A stretch of 64,000 bases of DNA from Candidatus Epilinea brevis (GTDB lineage: Bacteria; Chloroflexota; Anaerolineae; Epilineales; Epilineaceae), in the NCBI GenBank assembly GCA_016710785.1, contig JADJUE010000002.1, positions 558,001 through 622,000 of the forward strand, given 5' to 3'. The notes below the pieces were generated by a model. That model was not told the DNA's origin, ran no database searches, and was given only the letters and a program-made list of their open reading frames with translations. This document shows positions 43,450 through 51,363 of the stretch, piece by piece. The position numbers were made by a program, and so were the translations under genes. Each line of letters begins with the position of its first letter. Position 1 is the first letter of the stretch.

Positions 43450-44688
43450 TCACTCGCCCGGGCGGTCGTGCAGGCGCCGGGTCACGTAGATCAGCCGGCC
43501 CTCACGGCGCATGCGGCGGTAACCGAGGAGGTGGAAGACCTCCATGGGGTAGAAGCGGGCCACGCGGGTGTCGATGCGCAGGGTGGCGCGGTCGGCGGGG
43601 TCGCGGCTGACGCCGGGAAGGTACTTGACGGCCCAGCCCAGGCGCCTGCGGCGCAGGCGGGCGGAAAGCGCGAGCCAGATGGGTTTGACGGGGCGGGTCA
43701 TGAAGAAACCGTCGTCGCCCTGCCCTTGGTAGAGGGGCATCAGGATATGGCCGCCCTCCGGGGCCCGTACGGGGCCACGGCGGTCATCGGCCAGATGCTC
43801 ACGGCTCTCGACCGGCTGAAAGTTGACGTAACCGGGGCGCATGCGAAAAGCGTCCTCGCCGCGGATGCCGTGCCGGTAGCGCACCTCCACGATCCAGGGG
43901 ACCGAGCCTCGTGCCTCACGAAGATGCGCCTGATGCCGCGCGGCCTCGGCTTGCGGCATCTCTGGCAGGCAGCCTGCATGGCGCAGGGCCAGCCAGATGA
44001 CGGCCTCGACGTTGTCGACGGCTTCCGGGGAAGCATGCTGGCCGCCTTCTACGCCCAAGGTCACCACACCGCGCCCCTGATAATGGTCGAAGATCGCCCC
44101 GTCGATCTGCTCCTCGAGGCCCAGGACCAAAGGCAAGGGGAAGGCGGCAGCGAATTCGCGGTTGACCAGGGTGTCGGCGAAGAGCATGAAGGGCGCGCTC
44201 TGCGAAGAGGTGCTGTGGCAGTCGACGATGAAGACGCGGCCCTTGGCGGCCTGCAGCACCGGATCCAACGCCGCCGCCAGCTCCACCTGCTCCCGATCCT
44301 CCGCGCCGGCCGTGCCGGCCGCCACCCGCTCGCGCGCCGCGGCCAGCTGCGATGCGGACCAGTGGCGGTTGAGGTCCCGGTCGATGAAGCGCTTGCCGCT
44401 GGCCAGGGCGCGCCGGTTGCCGCTGATGGCCACGAAGCGTCCGCGGAATGCGGGTCGCGTGCGGGCCAACTCGGCCAGGACGCGCCGCGCGGCGTGCACC
44501 CCGGCCGGCTCGTTACCGTGCACCCCGGCGATGATGATGAGGGTAGGGCCGGGGTCAGACGCAGCCGGCGCTTCATCGCGCCACTCGCCCAGAACGCGCT
44601 CTGGGGTGGGCACCATGGGCGGCGGCAGGTGGCTGAGGGCCGCGGGAGGCGGCGGCGAACCGGGATCGGTGGCGGTTGAATGAAGCAT
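43450..44688 (-). CDS. Aspartoacylase/succinylglutamate desuccinylase-family metallocarboxypeptidase
   Basis: 412 aa. The Zn site is IIAGVHGNEPAG (His and Glu) plus VDCHSTSSQ (His); FIDRDLNRHW supplies the substrate-binding Arg-Asp-Leu-Asn-Arg, and a late VTLGVEGGQH carries the catalytic Glu. The N-terminal domain is a clean AstE/AspA type; the C-terminal 130 residues are a larger than usual extension of unknown role. Substrates in the family range from N-acyl amino acids to peptides. An N-acyl-amino-acid amidase would fit beside the aminolipid operon, but the gene is on the opposite strand. Start ATG at 44688. Confidence 0.85.
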   Translation of the reverse strand: MLHSTATDPGSPPPPAALSHLPPPMVPTPERVLGEWRDEAPAASDPGPTLIIIAGVHGNEPAGVHAARRVLAELARTRPAFRGRFVAISGNRRALASGKRFIDRDLNRHWSASQLAAARERVAAGTAGAEDREQVELAAALDPVLQAAKGRVFIVDCHSTSSQSAPFMLFADTLVNREFAAAFPLPLVLGLEEQIDGAIFDHYQGRGVVTLGVEGGQHASPEAVDNVEAVIWLALRHAGCLPEMPQAEAARHQAHLREARGSVPWIVEVRYRHGIRGEDAFRMRPGYVNFQPVESREHLADDRRGPVRAPEGGHILMPLYQGQGDDGFFMTRPVKPIWLALSARLRRRRLGWAVKYLPGVSRDPADRATLRIDTRVARFYPMEVFHLLGYRRMRREGRLIYVTRRLHDRPGE

Positions 44689-44715
44689 GTCGTTGGTCTG
44701 TCCTTCGCAAGAGCG

Positions 44716-44744
44716 ATTGTACTCCGACGGAAGGGCAGGACCAA
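44716..44744 (-). promoter_or_regulatory. Probable promoter of the aspartoacylase-family gene
   Basis: Minus strand: TTGGTC (complement of 44739-44744, 3/6), 17-bp spacer, TACAAT (complement of 44716-44721), 27 nt before the ATG. Confidence 0.45.
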
Positions 44745-44813
44745 GATGGGGCGATGCCCGGCGGGCTGTGTCACAATACCCGATTCCACCTGCCGGCGGT
44801 CAACGAGGTTCCG

Positions 44814-44936
44814 ATGCCGCGACTGAACTTCATCCTTGACGACGGTCCCGTCGATCGTCTGGCCCGTCGGTCCGCCCAGTCCTGGCCGGACGGCGGCGAC
44901 TGCGCCGGGCAGCTGGCTCCCAGAGTCGCCTCATGA
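44814..44936 (+). CDS. Possible 40-aa leader peptide of the metal ABC operon
   Basis: ATG at 44814 with a short GAGG 5 nt upstream. The stop overlaps the ABC ATPase ATG (ATGA at 44933-44936), so translation could be coupled. The sequence (MPRLNFILDDGPVDRLARR start) has no known motif. It may only be an open frame within the leader. Confidence 0.35.
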   Translation: MPRLNFILDDGPVDRLARRSAQSWPDGGDCAGQLAPRVAS

Positions 44937-45838
44937 GTCCAACCGAGGTCGCGACCGACATCGGCCCCGCCCATCTGGCGGTAGAGGGGCTCTCCCTGCG
45001 GTATGGCCCCCAGGCCGCGCCGGCTCTGGACGACCTGAGCTTCGACGTTCCGGAAGGCATGCGGGTGGCCGTCGTCGGGCCCAATGGCGCCGGCAAATCC
45101 ACCTTGTTCAAGGCCATGGTCGGGCTGCTTCGTCCCCAAGAGGGTCGCGTGCTGGTGCACGGTCTGCCCTTCGGTCATGACAAGGACTGCGTGGCCTATG
45201 TACCGCAACGCGAGGAGGTGGACTGGGGCTTCCCGGTCTCGGTGCTCGATGTGGTCCTGATGGGGCGCTACGCCCGATTGGGTTGGCTGCGGCGGCCGGG
45301 CCGCGCTGACCGCGCGGTGGCCCTGGCCTGCCTGGCGGAGCTGGGCATCGACGCTCTGGCGCAGCGGCCCATCGGTGACCTGTCGGGCGGGCAGCAGCAG
45401 CGGGTCTTCCTGGCCCGGGCCCTGGTTCAGGAGCCGCATATCCTGCTCTTGGATGAGCCCTTCGCCGGGGTGGACGTGACCAGCCAGGAACTGGTGCTGG
45501 GCCTGCTGGACGCGCTGCGCGCGCGACGGGTCACGGTGATCGTGGCCACCCATGACCTGCAGCTGGCGGCGGAGCGCTTCGACCAGGTGCTGCTGCTCAA
45601 CCGCCGGCTGCTGGCCTACGGGCCGCCTGCCGAGGTCTTCCGCGCCGAGCTGGTGAAGGCGGCTTTCGGTCATCAGGCCTTGGTGCTCGACGGCGTGGTG
45701 CTGGTGGATCATACCCGCCCGCCCGCGCCGCATTCGGGCGCCGTGGTGGTGGATGGGGGCGCCGGCCATCCCGCGTCAGCCCGGCCTCCCGGCACGGTGG
45801 CCGACACGGAACCGATCCGCGGCGGGGGCGGGGCATGA
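44933..45838 (+). CDS. Zinc/manganese-type ABC transporter ATP-binding protein
   Basis: 301 aa. Walker A GPNGAGKST, the Q-loop YVPQREEVDWGFP, signature LSGGQQQRVFLARAL, Walker B ILLLDEPFAGVD and the switch His in VATHDLQLAAERF are all present. The close match to ZnuC/SitB/MntB proteins includes PQREEVDWxFPVSVLDVVLMGRY. It powers import of divalent metal with the following permease and lipoprotein. The last 40 residues (HTRPPAPHSGAVVVDGG) are a Pro/Gly/His-containing extension. The 3' end overlaps the permease ATG by 4 bp. Confidence 0.93.
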   Translation: MSPTEVATDIGPAHLAVEGLSLRYGPQAAPALDDLSFDVPEGMRVAVVGPNGAGKSTLFKAMVGLLRPQEGRVLVHGLPFGHDKDCVAYVPQREEVDWGFPVSVLDVVLMGRYARLGWLRRPGRADRAVALACLAELGIDALAQRPIGDLSGGQQQRVFLARALVQEPHILLLDEPFAGVDVTSQELVLGLLDALRARRVTVIVATHDLQLAAERFDQVLLLNRRLLAYGPPAEVFRAELVKAAFGHQALVLDGVVLVDHTRPPAPHSGAVVVDGGAGHPASARPPGTVADTEPIRGGGGA

Positions 45839-46686
45839 TGCCGGGCATCGCCATCTTGGACTGGCTGAGCGAACCGCTGCGCTACGGCTTCATGCAGCGG
45901 GGCCTGTTGGCCTCGGTGCTGGTGGGCGTGGTCTGCGCGGTCATCGGCTGCTACGTGGTCCTGCGCGGCATGGCCTTTCTGGGTGACGCGATGGCGCATG
46001 CCATCTTGCCCGGCGTGGCGGTGGCCTACCTTTGGGGCGCCAACTTGCTGCTGGGGGCGGCGGTGGCGGCGGTGGCGGTGGCCCTGCTCATCGGCGCGGT
46101 GACGCGGCAGGGACGGGTGAAGGAGGATACCGCCATCGGCATTCTCTTCGCCGGCGCCCTCTCGCTGGGCGTCGCGCTCATCAGCAGCACGGGCAGCTAT
46201 GCGGTGGACTTGAGCCATATCCTCTTCGGCAACGTCCTGGGCGTGGCGCGGGGCGACCTGCTGCTGATCGGCGTCCTGGGAACGGTGGTCATCGGCACCA
46301 TCGCCCTGCTCTACAAAGAGCTGCTGCTGGTCAGTTTCGACCCGGTGCTGGCCGCCACCCTGCGCCTCCCGGTGGAACGGCTGCGCATTCTCATCCTGCT
46401 GCTGCTGGCCGTGACCATCGTGGCGTCGCTGCCGGCGGTGGGCGTGGGCCTGGTGGCGGCCATGCTGGTGACACCGCCGGCGACGGCTTCCCTCCTCACC
46501 CGGCGGCTGCCGACGATGATGGTCATCTCGGCGGCTCTGGGCGCTGTATCGGGCTTCAGCGGCCTCTACCTCAGCTACTACCTCAACGTGGCTTCGGGCG
46601 CGGCGGTGGTCCTGGTGGCCACGGGGATCTTTGGCGCGGTGTACCTGCTGCATCCGCGCAGCGGATGGCTGCGGAGCCGCGCGTAA
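45835..46686 (+). CDS. Zinc/manganese-type ABC transporter permease
   Basis: 283 aa, about eight hydrophobic helices, ABC-3 family. MAFLGDAMAHAILPGVAVAYL is the family-typical second-helix region, and GLYLSYYLNVASGAAVVL is near the C-terminus. The gene overlaps both neighbours (ATGA with the ATPase, TAATG with the binding protein), so the three form one operon. Confidence 0.93.
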   Translation: MMPGIAILDWLSEPLRYGFMQRGLLASVLVGVVCAVIGCYVVLRGMAFLGDAMAHAILPGVAVAYLWGANLLLGAAVAAVAVALLIGAVTRQGRVKEDTAIGILFAGALSLGVALISSTGSYAVDLSHILFGNVLGVARGDLLLIGVLGTVVIGTIALLYKELLLVSFDPVLAATLRLPVERLRILILLLLAVTIVASLPAVGVGLVAAMLVTPPATASLLTRRLPTMMVISAALGAVSGFSGLYLSYYLNVASGAAVVLVATGIFGAVYLLHPRSGWLRSRA

Positions 46687-48158
46687 TGCGTCGCGGCCTC
46701 TTGCCCCTCTGCGCCTTCAGCATCCTGCTGACTGCTTGCAGCACGCCGGTGCCACCGTCGCGTGACCACGCGTCCATGGGGGAATCTGATTCGCAGACCG
46801 GACAACCATTGGCCGACGCGAGGCTGCACGTGTTGGCAGCCGAATCCTTCCTGGCCGATATCGTGCAAGCAGTGGCCGGCGACCGGGCCGTGGTGGACAC
46901 GCTGGTGCCGGTCGGCGTAGACCCGCACGGCTTCCAGCCCAGGCCCGCGGACCTCCGGCGGGTGGCGGAGGCCGACCTCCTTGTGGTCAACGGGGTAGGG
47001 CTGGAGGGCTTTCTGACCGACCTTCTCGCTGCTGCCGGCGAGGGCAAGCCGGTGATCGAAGCGGCGGCGGGCATTCCCCTGCGGGGGATTGAAGCGGCAG
47101 TGTCGGCTGGTTCTGAGGCCGGCGATCATGATGGCCACGAGCACGGGCAAGGCGACCCGCATCTGTGGCTCGACCCGCTGCTGGTGCAGCGCTACGCCGA
47201 TACCATTGCCGCCGGGTTGGCGACCGCCGACCCGGACGGCGCTGCCGTGTATGCGGGCAATGCCCGTGCCTACCGATCACAGCTGGCCGACCTTGACCAG
47301 GAAATCCGCATAATGCTGGCTGGAGTGCCCGCCACAAAGCGCCTGCTGGTGACCAACCACGAGAGCCTCGGCTACTTTGCCGATCGCTATGGGCTGCGGG
47401 TGGTCGGCGCGCTCCTGCCCAGCGTGAGCACAGGCGCGGAGCCCTCCGCGGGGCAGCTGGCGGCGCTGATCGAGCGCATCAGGCTGACCGGTGCTCCCGC
47501 CGTCTTCCTGGAGGCGGGGGTAAACCCGCAGCTGGCGCGGCAGTTGGCGGAGGAGACCGGACTGCGTGTGGTGACGGACCTCTACACGGAATCTCTGACG
47601 AACGTGGACGGTCCGGCGCCCAGCTACCTGGCGATGATGCGCCACAACGCGCGATCGATCGCGTCGGGGCTGGGCGCGGTTCCGATCGCGCCCACGGCTG
47701 CTCCGTCGTCCGTCAGCGCTCCCACGACCGTCAGCGACCCTATCGCCGGCCTGCTGCGCGGCCCGGCTCGCGAGGGGGCCGACTCGGCGCTGGCGGGGGT
47801 CATCAGCAGCCGGGCGATCGGCGCGCTGGCTGTCAGCCGGACGGTCTACACGGATGCCGTCGAGAGCCGGGGGACCCTCACCGTCACGGTCGTAACCTAC
47901 GCCGAGCCCAAGGGCGCGCTCATGCTCTTCAACGGCTTCATCGCCCAGCGCGCGGCCATGCCGTCCGCCGACCGCCGCGATCTGGCCATCGGGGATCAGG
48001 CGGAGGGGGCGGAGATGGGCTGGCCACCCTACCATGCCGTCTACGCCCGCGATGGCCGCCGTTTCATCCTGGTCGAAGCCTCGGATGCGTTCGGTCCGCC
48101 GTCACGACGCGCGGCAGCCCTCGAAGCCCTGGCCCAAGGCCTGCTCGCCAGGCCCTGA
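46686..48158 (+). CDS. Metal-binding lipoprotein of the ABC transporter with extra C-terminal domain
   Basis: 490 aa from the ATG at 46686. It has a lipobox LLTAC (Cys near residue 18). Residues 40-315 are a ZnuA-like cluster A-I binding protein: VGVDPHGFQPRPADLR, a short His-rich loop GDHDGHEHGQGD, DPHLWLDPLLV, VTNHESLGYFADRYGL and VVTDLYTESL, supplying metal ligands and favouring Zn. Family members are usually about 300 aa. Residues about 330-490 form an extra domain (RAIGALAVSRTVYTDAVESR, VTVVTYAEPKGALMLFNGF, ADRRDLAIGDQAEGAEMGW) of no recognised family, probably alpha/beta. It ends 26 bp before the convergent tsaD stop. Confidence 0.9.
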   Translation: MRRGLLPLCAFSILLTACSTPVPPSRDHASMGESDSQTGQPLADARLHVLAAESFLADIVQAVAGDRAVVDTLVPVGVDPHGFQPRPADLRRVAEADLLVVNGVGLEGFLTDLLAAAGEGKPVIEAAAGIPLRGIEAAVSAGSEAGDHDGHEHGQGDPHLWLDPLLVQRYADTIAAGLATADPDGAAVYAGNARAYRSQLADLDQEIRIMLAGVPATKRLLVTNHESLGYFADRYGLRVVGALLPSVSTGAEPSAGQLAALIERIRLTGAPAVFLEAGVNPQLARQLAEETGLRVVTDLYTESLTNVDGPAPSYLAMMRHNARSIASGLGAVPIAPTAAPSSVSAPTTVSDPIAGLLRGPAREGADSALAGVISSRAIGALAVSRTVYTDAVESRGTLTVTVVTYAEPKGALMLFNGFIAQRAAMPSADRRDLAIGDQAEGAEMGWPPYHAVYARDGRRFILVEASDAFGPPSRRAAALEALAQGLLARP

Positions 48159-48184
48159 GGCTCACCCAGCACTGGGGATGCCGC

Positions 48185-49360
48185 CTACCAGCCCAGCCCC
48201 GGCAGGACATCCAGGTCCAGTCCGTCCCGCCGTCCCTGCTCCCGGGCGAAGAAGCCGGCGGCGGCGATCATCGCCGCGTTGTCCGTGCACAGATCCAGCG
48301 GCGGTACCAGGACCGGCCGATCGATGTCCGCCGCCAGGGCCGCGCGCAGGGGGCCGTTCGCGGCCACTCCGCCCGCCAGGAGGACTGCTCGGGCCTGGGG
48401 ATGTAGCTCCAACGCCCGCCGGGTCCGACCCACCAGGGCCTTGACCACCGCGGCCTGGAAGCCGGCGGCCAAGGTGGCCACGTCCGGCTCCAGCCCGGCG
48501 GCGCGGGCCGCTTCGACGCGGCGGAGCATGGCCGTCTTGAGGCCGCTGAAGCTGAAGTCCAGGGCTTGCGGCGTCTCGGCGACCGGGAAGGGGCGCGCCA
48601 GGCGGGCCGCGATGTCCGTCTCGGAAGCCGCCGCTGTCGTGCCTGCCGCGGCCGTCTGGATCGCCGGCCCGCCCGGATAGCCCAGCCCCAGCATCCGCGC
48701 CGCCTTGTCGAAGGCCTCGCCGGCGGCGTCGTCGAGGGTCTGGCCCAGCAGGGTCAGGTCGCCATGGCCGCGCACCAGGACCAGCTCGGTGTGACCACCG
48801 GATACAGTGAGGAGCAGCAAGGGGAAGGGCGGGTCGGAGGACCAGGAGCCATCAGGGGCGTCGGGTCGAAGGTCCGCCCAATCCGGATCTGATGTCGGCT
48901 TGCGCAGGCGACCGCCGTCATGTAGCCAGTGGCTGTACAGATGCCCGGCCATGTGGTTCACGCCCATCAACGGCAAGCCAGTGGCCAGGCAGATGCCCTT
49001 GGCGGCATTGACCCCCACGAGCAAGGAGCCGGCCAGGCCGGGCCCGTGGGTTACCGCGACCGCGGCCAGGTCGTCCAATACCACGCCGGCCTCCGCGATG
49101 GCCTGCCGGATGACCGGCACGATGTCGCGGATATGTTGCCGGCTGGCCAGCTCGGGAAAGACCCCGCCGTAGGGCGCATGCAGGTCCGCCTGGCTGGCCA
49201 CGACGTTCGACAGCACCACTCGGCCCCCGGCCACCACGGCGGCTGCGGTCTCGTCGCAGGAGGTCTCGATGCCGAGGATCAGGGTTGATGGGCGGTGCCG
49301 TTGCAACTGGGTGCCGCCAAGTGGCTGCGCAGGTTGTATGGGTGGTGTTGTTTGACCCAA
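48185..49360 (-). CDS. tsaD: tRNA N6-threonylcarbamoyladenosine synthase subunit TsaD
   Basis: 391 aa from a TTG at 49360; a start at a later Leu/Val codon is possible because the family usually begins near LILGIETSCDET. It transfers threonylcarbamoyl to A37 of ANN-decoding tRNAs, with TsaB and TsaE. The motifs are ILGIETSCDETAAAV, GGVFPELASRQHI, GPGLAGSLLVGVNAAKG, the metal site VNHMAGHLYSHW, TVSGGHTELVLVRG, LDFSFSGLKTAM and LCTDNAAMIAAAG. Compared with most TsaD it carries an insert of about 25 residues just after the metal site (RKPTSDPDWADLRPDAPDG). Confidence 0.93.
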   Translation of the reverse strand: MGQTTPPIQPAQPLGGTQLQRHRPSTLILGIETSCDETAAAVVAGGRVVLSNVVASQADLHAPYGGVFPELASRQHIRDIVPVIRQAIAEAGVVLDDLAAVAVTHGPGLAGSLLVGVNAAKGICLATGLPLMGVNHMAGHLYSHWLHDGGRLRKPTSDPDWADLRPDAPDGSWSSDPPFPLLLLTVSGGHTELVLVRGHGDLTLLGQTLDDAAGEAFDKAARMLGLGYPGGPAIQTAAAGTTAAASETDIAARLARPFPVAETPQALDFSFSGLKTAMLRRVEAARAAGLEPDVATLAAGFQAAVVKALVGRTRRALELHPQARAVLLAGGVAANGPLRAALAADIDRPVLVPPLDLCTDNAAMIAAAGFFAREQGRRDGLDLDVLPGLGW

Positions 49361-49418
49361 AATTGCTCACGCCCTATGCTGATCTAGAAGCTGGTAGCGT
49401 TGAGTCCGATGTCGGCAG

Positions 49419-49694
49419 ATGAACGTGGAGGCAGCGTTGCCCAAGGGAAGAAAGCTGCTCGCTCTTGCGCTTCGGAATCCGGCGGGGCTGCGCTTTGCGC
49501 AGTTGTGCGCCTTGGCTGAGGCCTGTGGATTCAACTTGGCTCGAGTTTCCGGTAGCCATCATATCTACACGCACGCCTTGCTTCGTTCGTCGATCAACCT
49601 TCAGGACGTCGGGGGTATGGCTAAGGCGTACCAAGTACGTCAACTGCTCAAGATTGTCGAAGCTCACGACTTGTTGGGAGATATCACCTCGTGA
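49419..49694 (+). CDS. hicA: HicA-family mRNA interferase toxin
   Basis: 91 aa from ATG at 49419. It is a double-stranded RNA-binding-like fold with the catalytic His in FNLARVSGSHHIYTHA, the family hallmark. The tail KAYQVRQLLKIVEAH is typical. The N-terminus is about 20 residues longer than many HicA proteins. GC is clearly lower than in the flanking genes, consistent with acquisition. The gene overlaps hicB (GTGA). Confidence 0.85.
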   Translation: MNVEAALPKGRKLLALALRNPAGLRFAQLCALAEACGFNLARVSGSHHIYTHALLRSSINLQDVGGMAKAYQVRQLLKIVEAHDLLGDITS

Positions 49695-49921
49695 AAGACT
49701 ATCACATCAACATCTTCTACAGTCCGGAGGACGGCGGGTATGTCGCGGACATCCCCGATTTGGATGCGTGTTCGGCCTTCGGGGAAACGCCGGAGTTGGC
49801 GCTAGCGGAACTCATGGTCGCCAAGACGGCCTGGCTGGACGTGGCTCGGAGCGAAGGACGCCCGATACCAGCCCCTTCATTCCGTCCCCTGATCTATCAA
49901 GTGGCCGGCGTAGCGGCCTAG
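49691..49921 (+). CDS. hicB: HicB-family antitoxin
   Basis: 76 aa from a GTG overlapping the hicA stop. It has the partial RNase H-like fold typical of HicB: INIFYSPEDGGYVADIPDLDACSAFGETPELALAEL. It lacks the C-terminal DNA-binding domain of longer HicB proteins, so autorepression may be absent or need HicA. It converges with the PHP gene 5 bp away. Confidence 0.85.
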   Translation: MKDYHINIFYSPEDGGYVADIPDLDACSAFGETPELALAELMVAKTAWLDVARSEGRPIPAPSFRPLIYQVAGVAA

Positions 49922-49926
49922 CCCGA

Positions 49927-50778
49927 TCAAGCCTGCATCACACGCGCCGCCTGCAGCCGATCCACCGTATCCGCCGGCACGGTGCGCACGGCGCCCAACA
50001 GGCTTTGCGGCCGCCAGGGGCCGTGGTAGTCGGAGCCGCCGGTGGGGATGAGGCCGTTGTGACCGGCCAGCACCTCCAGCCAGCGGATGGTGCGCGCCGC
50101 GTAGCCGGGGTAATGGCATTCCAGGCCGCCCAGCCCTGCCGCCGCCAGGCGTGGTAGCAGCTGCAGCAGGCCCTTGGGGTCGGCGAAGGCCCGGCGTGGC
50201 GGTACAGGATGGGCCAGCACGGGTACGCCGCCGGCGGCGCGCAGGATGCGGCAGGCTTCCTCCGGGCTGAGCTTGACCCGCGCGACATAAGCCGGTCGGC
50301 CCTGGCCGATGAAGCGCCGGAAGGCCTCCGCCCGGTCGCCGACGAAGCCGGCCTCTACCAAAGCCTGGGCCACGTGCGGCCGGGTGATGAGGCCGCCGGT
50401 CGCCAGGGCCGCTACGCGCGGTAGGTCGATGTCCGCGCCCAGGTCTATCAGCGCGTCCACCATGCGCTGGGCGCGCTCGACCCGCTCCAGGCGCGTAGCG
50501 GCGAAGAGCCGCGCCAGTTCGGGCTGGGCGGGATCGGCGAAGTAGCCGAGGATGTCGGAGATGATCCCGTCATGCTCGGTCGACAGCTCCACCCCCGGCA
50601 CCAACGTGATGCCCAGCTCCGCCGCGGCCGACTGGGCTTCGGCGATGCCATCCATGCTGTCGTGATCCGTCAGCCCCAGATGGGTGACGCCGGCCTGCGC
50701 CGCAGCGGCGACCAGCGCCGCTGGCGTCAGGGTGCCGTCGGAAGCGGTGCTGTGGCTGTGGAGGTCGATGAGGGGCAT
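49927..50778 (-). CDS. PHP-domain phosphoesterase (TrpH/YciV type)
   Basis: 283 aa from the ATG at 50778. The metal-binding motif DLHSHSTASDGTLTP, LGLTDHDSMDGIAEA, LVPGVELSTEH, VPVLAHPVPPR and TGGSDYHGPWRP make a trinuclear PHP site. The E. coli relative degrades nucleoside 3',5'-bisphosphates and short RNA 5' ends. The open frame continues upstream but without signal. A palindromic AGTATACT at 50836-50843 may hold its -10 (TATACT on the minus strand). Confidence 0.85.
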   Translation of the reverse strand: MPLIDLHSHSTASDGTLTPAALVAAAAQAGVTHLGLTDHDSMDGIAEAQSAAAELGITLVPGVELSTEHDGIISDILGYFADPAQPELARLFAATRLERVERAQRMVDALIDLGADIDLPRVAALATGGLITRPHVAQALVEAGFVGDRAEAFRRFIGQGRPAYVARVKLSPEEACRILRAAGGVPVLAHPVPPRRAFADPKGLLQLLPRLAAAGLGGLECHYPGYAARTIRWLEVLAGHNGLIPTGGSDYHGPWRPQSLLGAVRTVPADTVDRLQAARVMQA

Positions 50779-51118
50779 GGGGTATCGCGATCGTCCGGCC
50801 TGGCCGAAGGGCCTTGCGGTGGCTGCGGAGCGCAGAGTATACTCGGCCCCTGGAAGTCGATTGCCGGCTTCGCGCCTGTGATGCCTGGAGTGACCGCCAT
50901 GCGAGGTCCTGTGACTGTCCCTGTCCGCGCGTTCTGGGCGCCTGGGGGGTGTCTTGACCCGACTCTGGATCACGGGCTCGGCGGCCTTCGTCCGACTGCA
51001 CGAACACGCGTCAGAGCCAGGTTCGTAGGATGACGATGCCATCACCCTTCCACCCGATGCTGCTTCCCTACCACAGCAGCCATACATCGTCGGCGCCCCA
51101 AACCGCAGTCTTTGCGCG

Positions 51119-51228
51119 ACACGCCGTCAAACCTCGTGCAACACGCCGTAGAACATCATCCAACACGGCGTGAGACTTCATCCAACACGCCGTCAAACTT
51201 CATCCAACACGGCGTGAAAAGCCCTCCA
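51119..51228. repeat. Five tandem 22-bp repeats with alternating palindromic core
   Basis: Units begin at 51119, 51141, 51163, 51185 and 51207. Each starts ACACG[C/G]CGT and most end CATCCA or a variant. Units 1, 2 and 4 carry ACACGCCGT; units 3 and 5 carry ACACGGCGTG, whose ACGGCGTG is the exact complement of CACGCCGT. Adjacent units can therefore pair as hairpins. There are no unique spacers, so it is not a CRISPR. Confidence 0.85.
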
Positions 51229-51249
51229 ACACCAGGCAAAGCGTCAGGT

Positions 51250-51335
51250 ACCCTAGCACTCAAGCACAGCTATCCTAGGCCCTTAGCTCAGGTATGGTGC
51301 CAGGCTAACCCGGCTATCCTAGCACCCTATCACGC
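51250..51335. repeat. Second short repeat cluster
   Basis: GCTATCCTAG occurs twice (about 51269 and 51313) and CCTAGCAC twice (about 51252 and 51317). GGTGCCAGGCTAACC (51297-51311) and GGCTATCCTAGCACC (51312-51326) form an imperfect hairpin with 12 of 15 matches. Confidence 0.55.
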
Positions 51336-51363
51336 ATTCCACAGCGGAGCGCACCGCCGGGTT

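Larger units (their letters stand above)
50779..51363. other. Intergenic region with repeats
   Basis: About 585 bp between lipA and the PHP gene, both minus strand. The first 340 bp show only a probable PHP promoter. From 51119 a tandem 22-bp array, and from about 51250 a second set of short repeats, fill the rest. No coding frame is convincing. Confidence 0.55.

Noticed and set aside
46032..46685. Open frame upstream of the metal-binding lipoprotein in its own frame
   Set aside because: It is an alternate frame of the permease gene; the lipobox and TAATG overlap fix the start at 46686.
51119..51228. CRISPR array
   Set aside because: The units are contiguous 22-bp repeats without unique spacers, and no cas gene is in the window.
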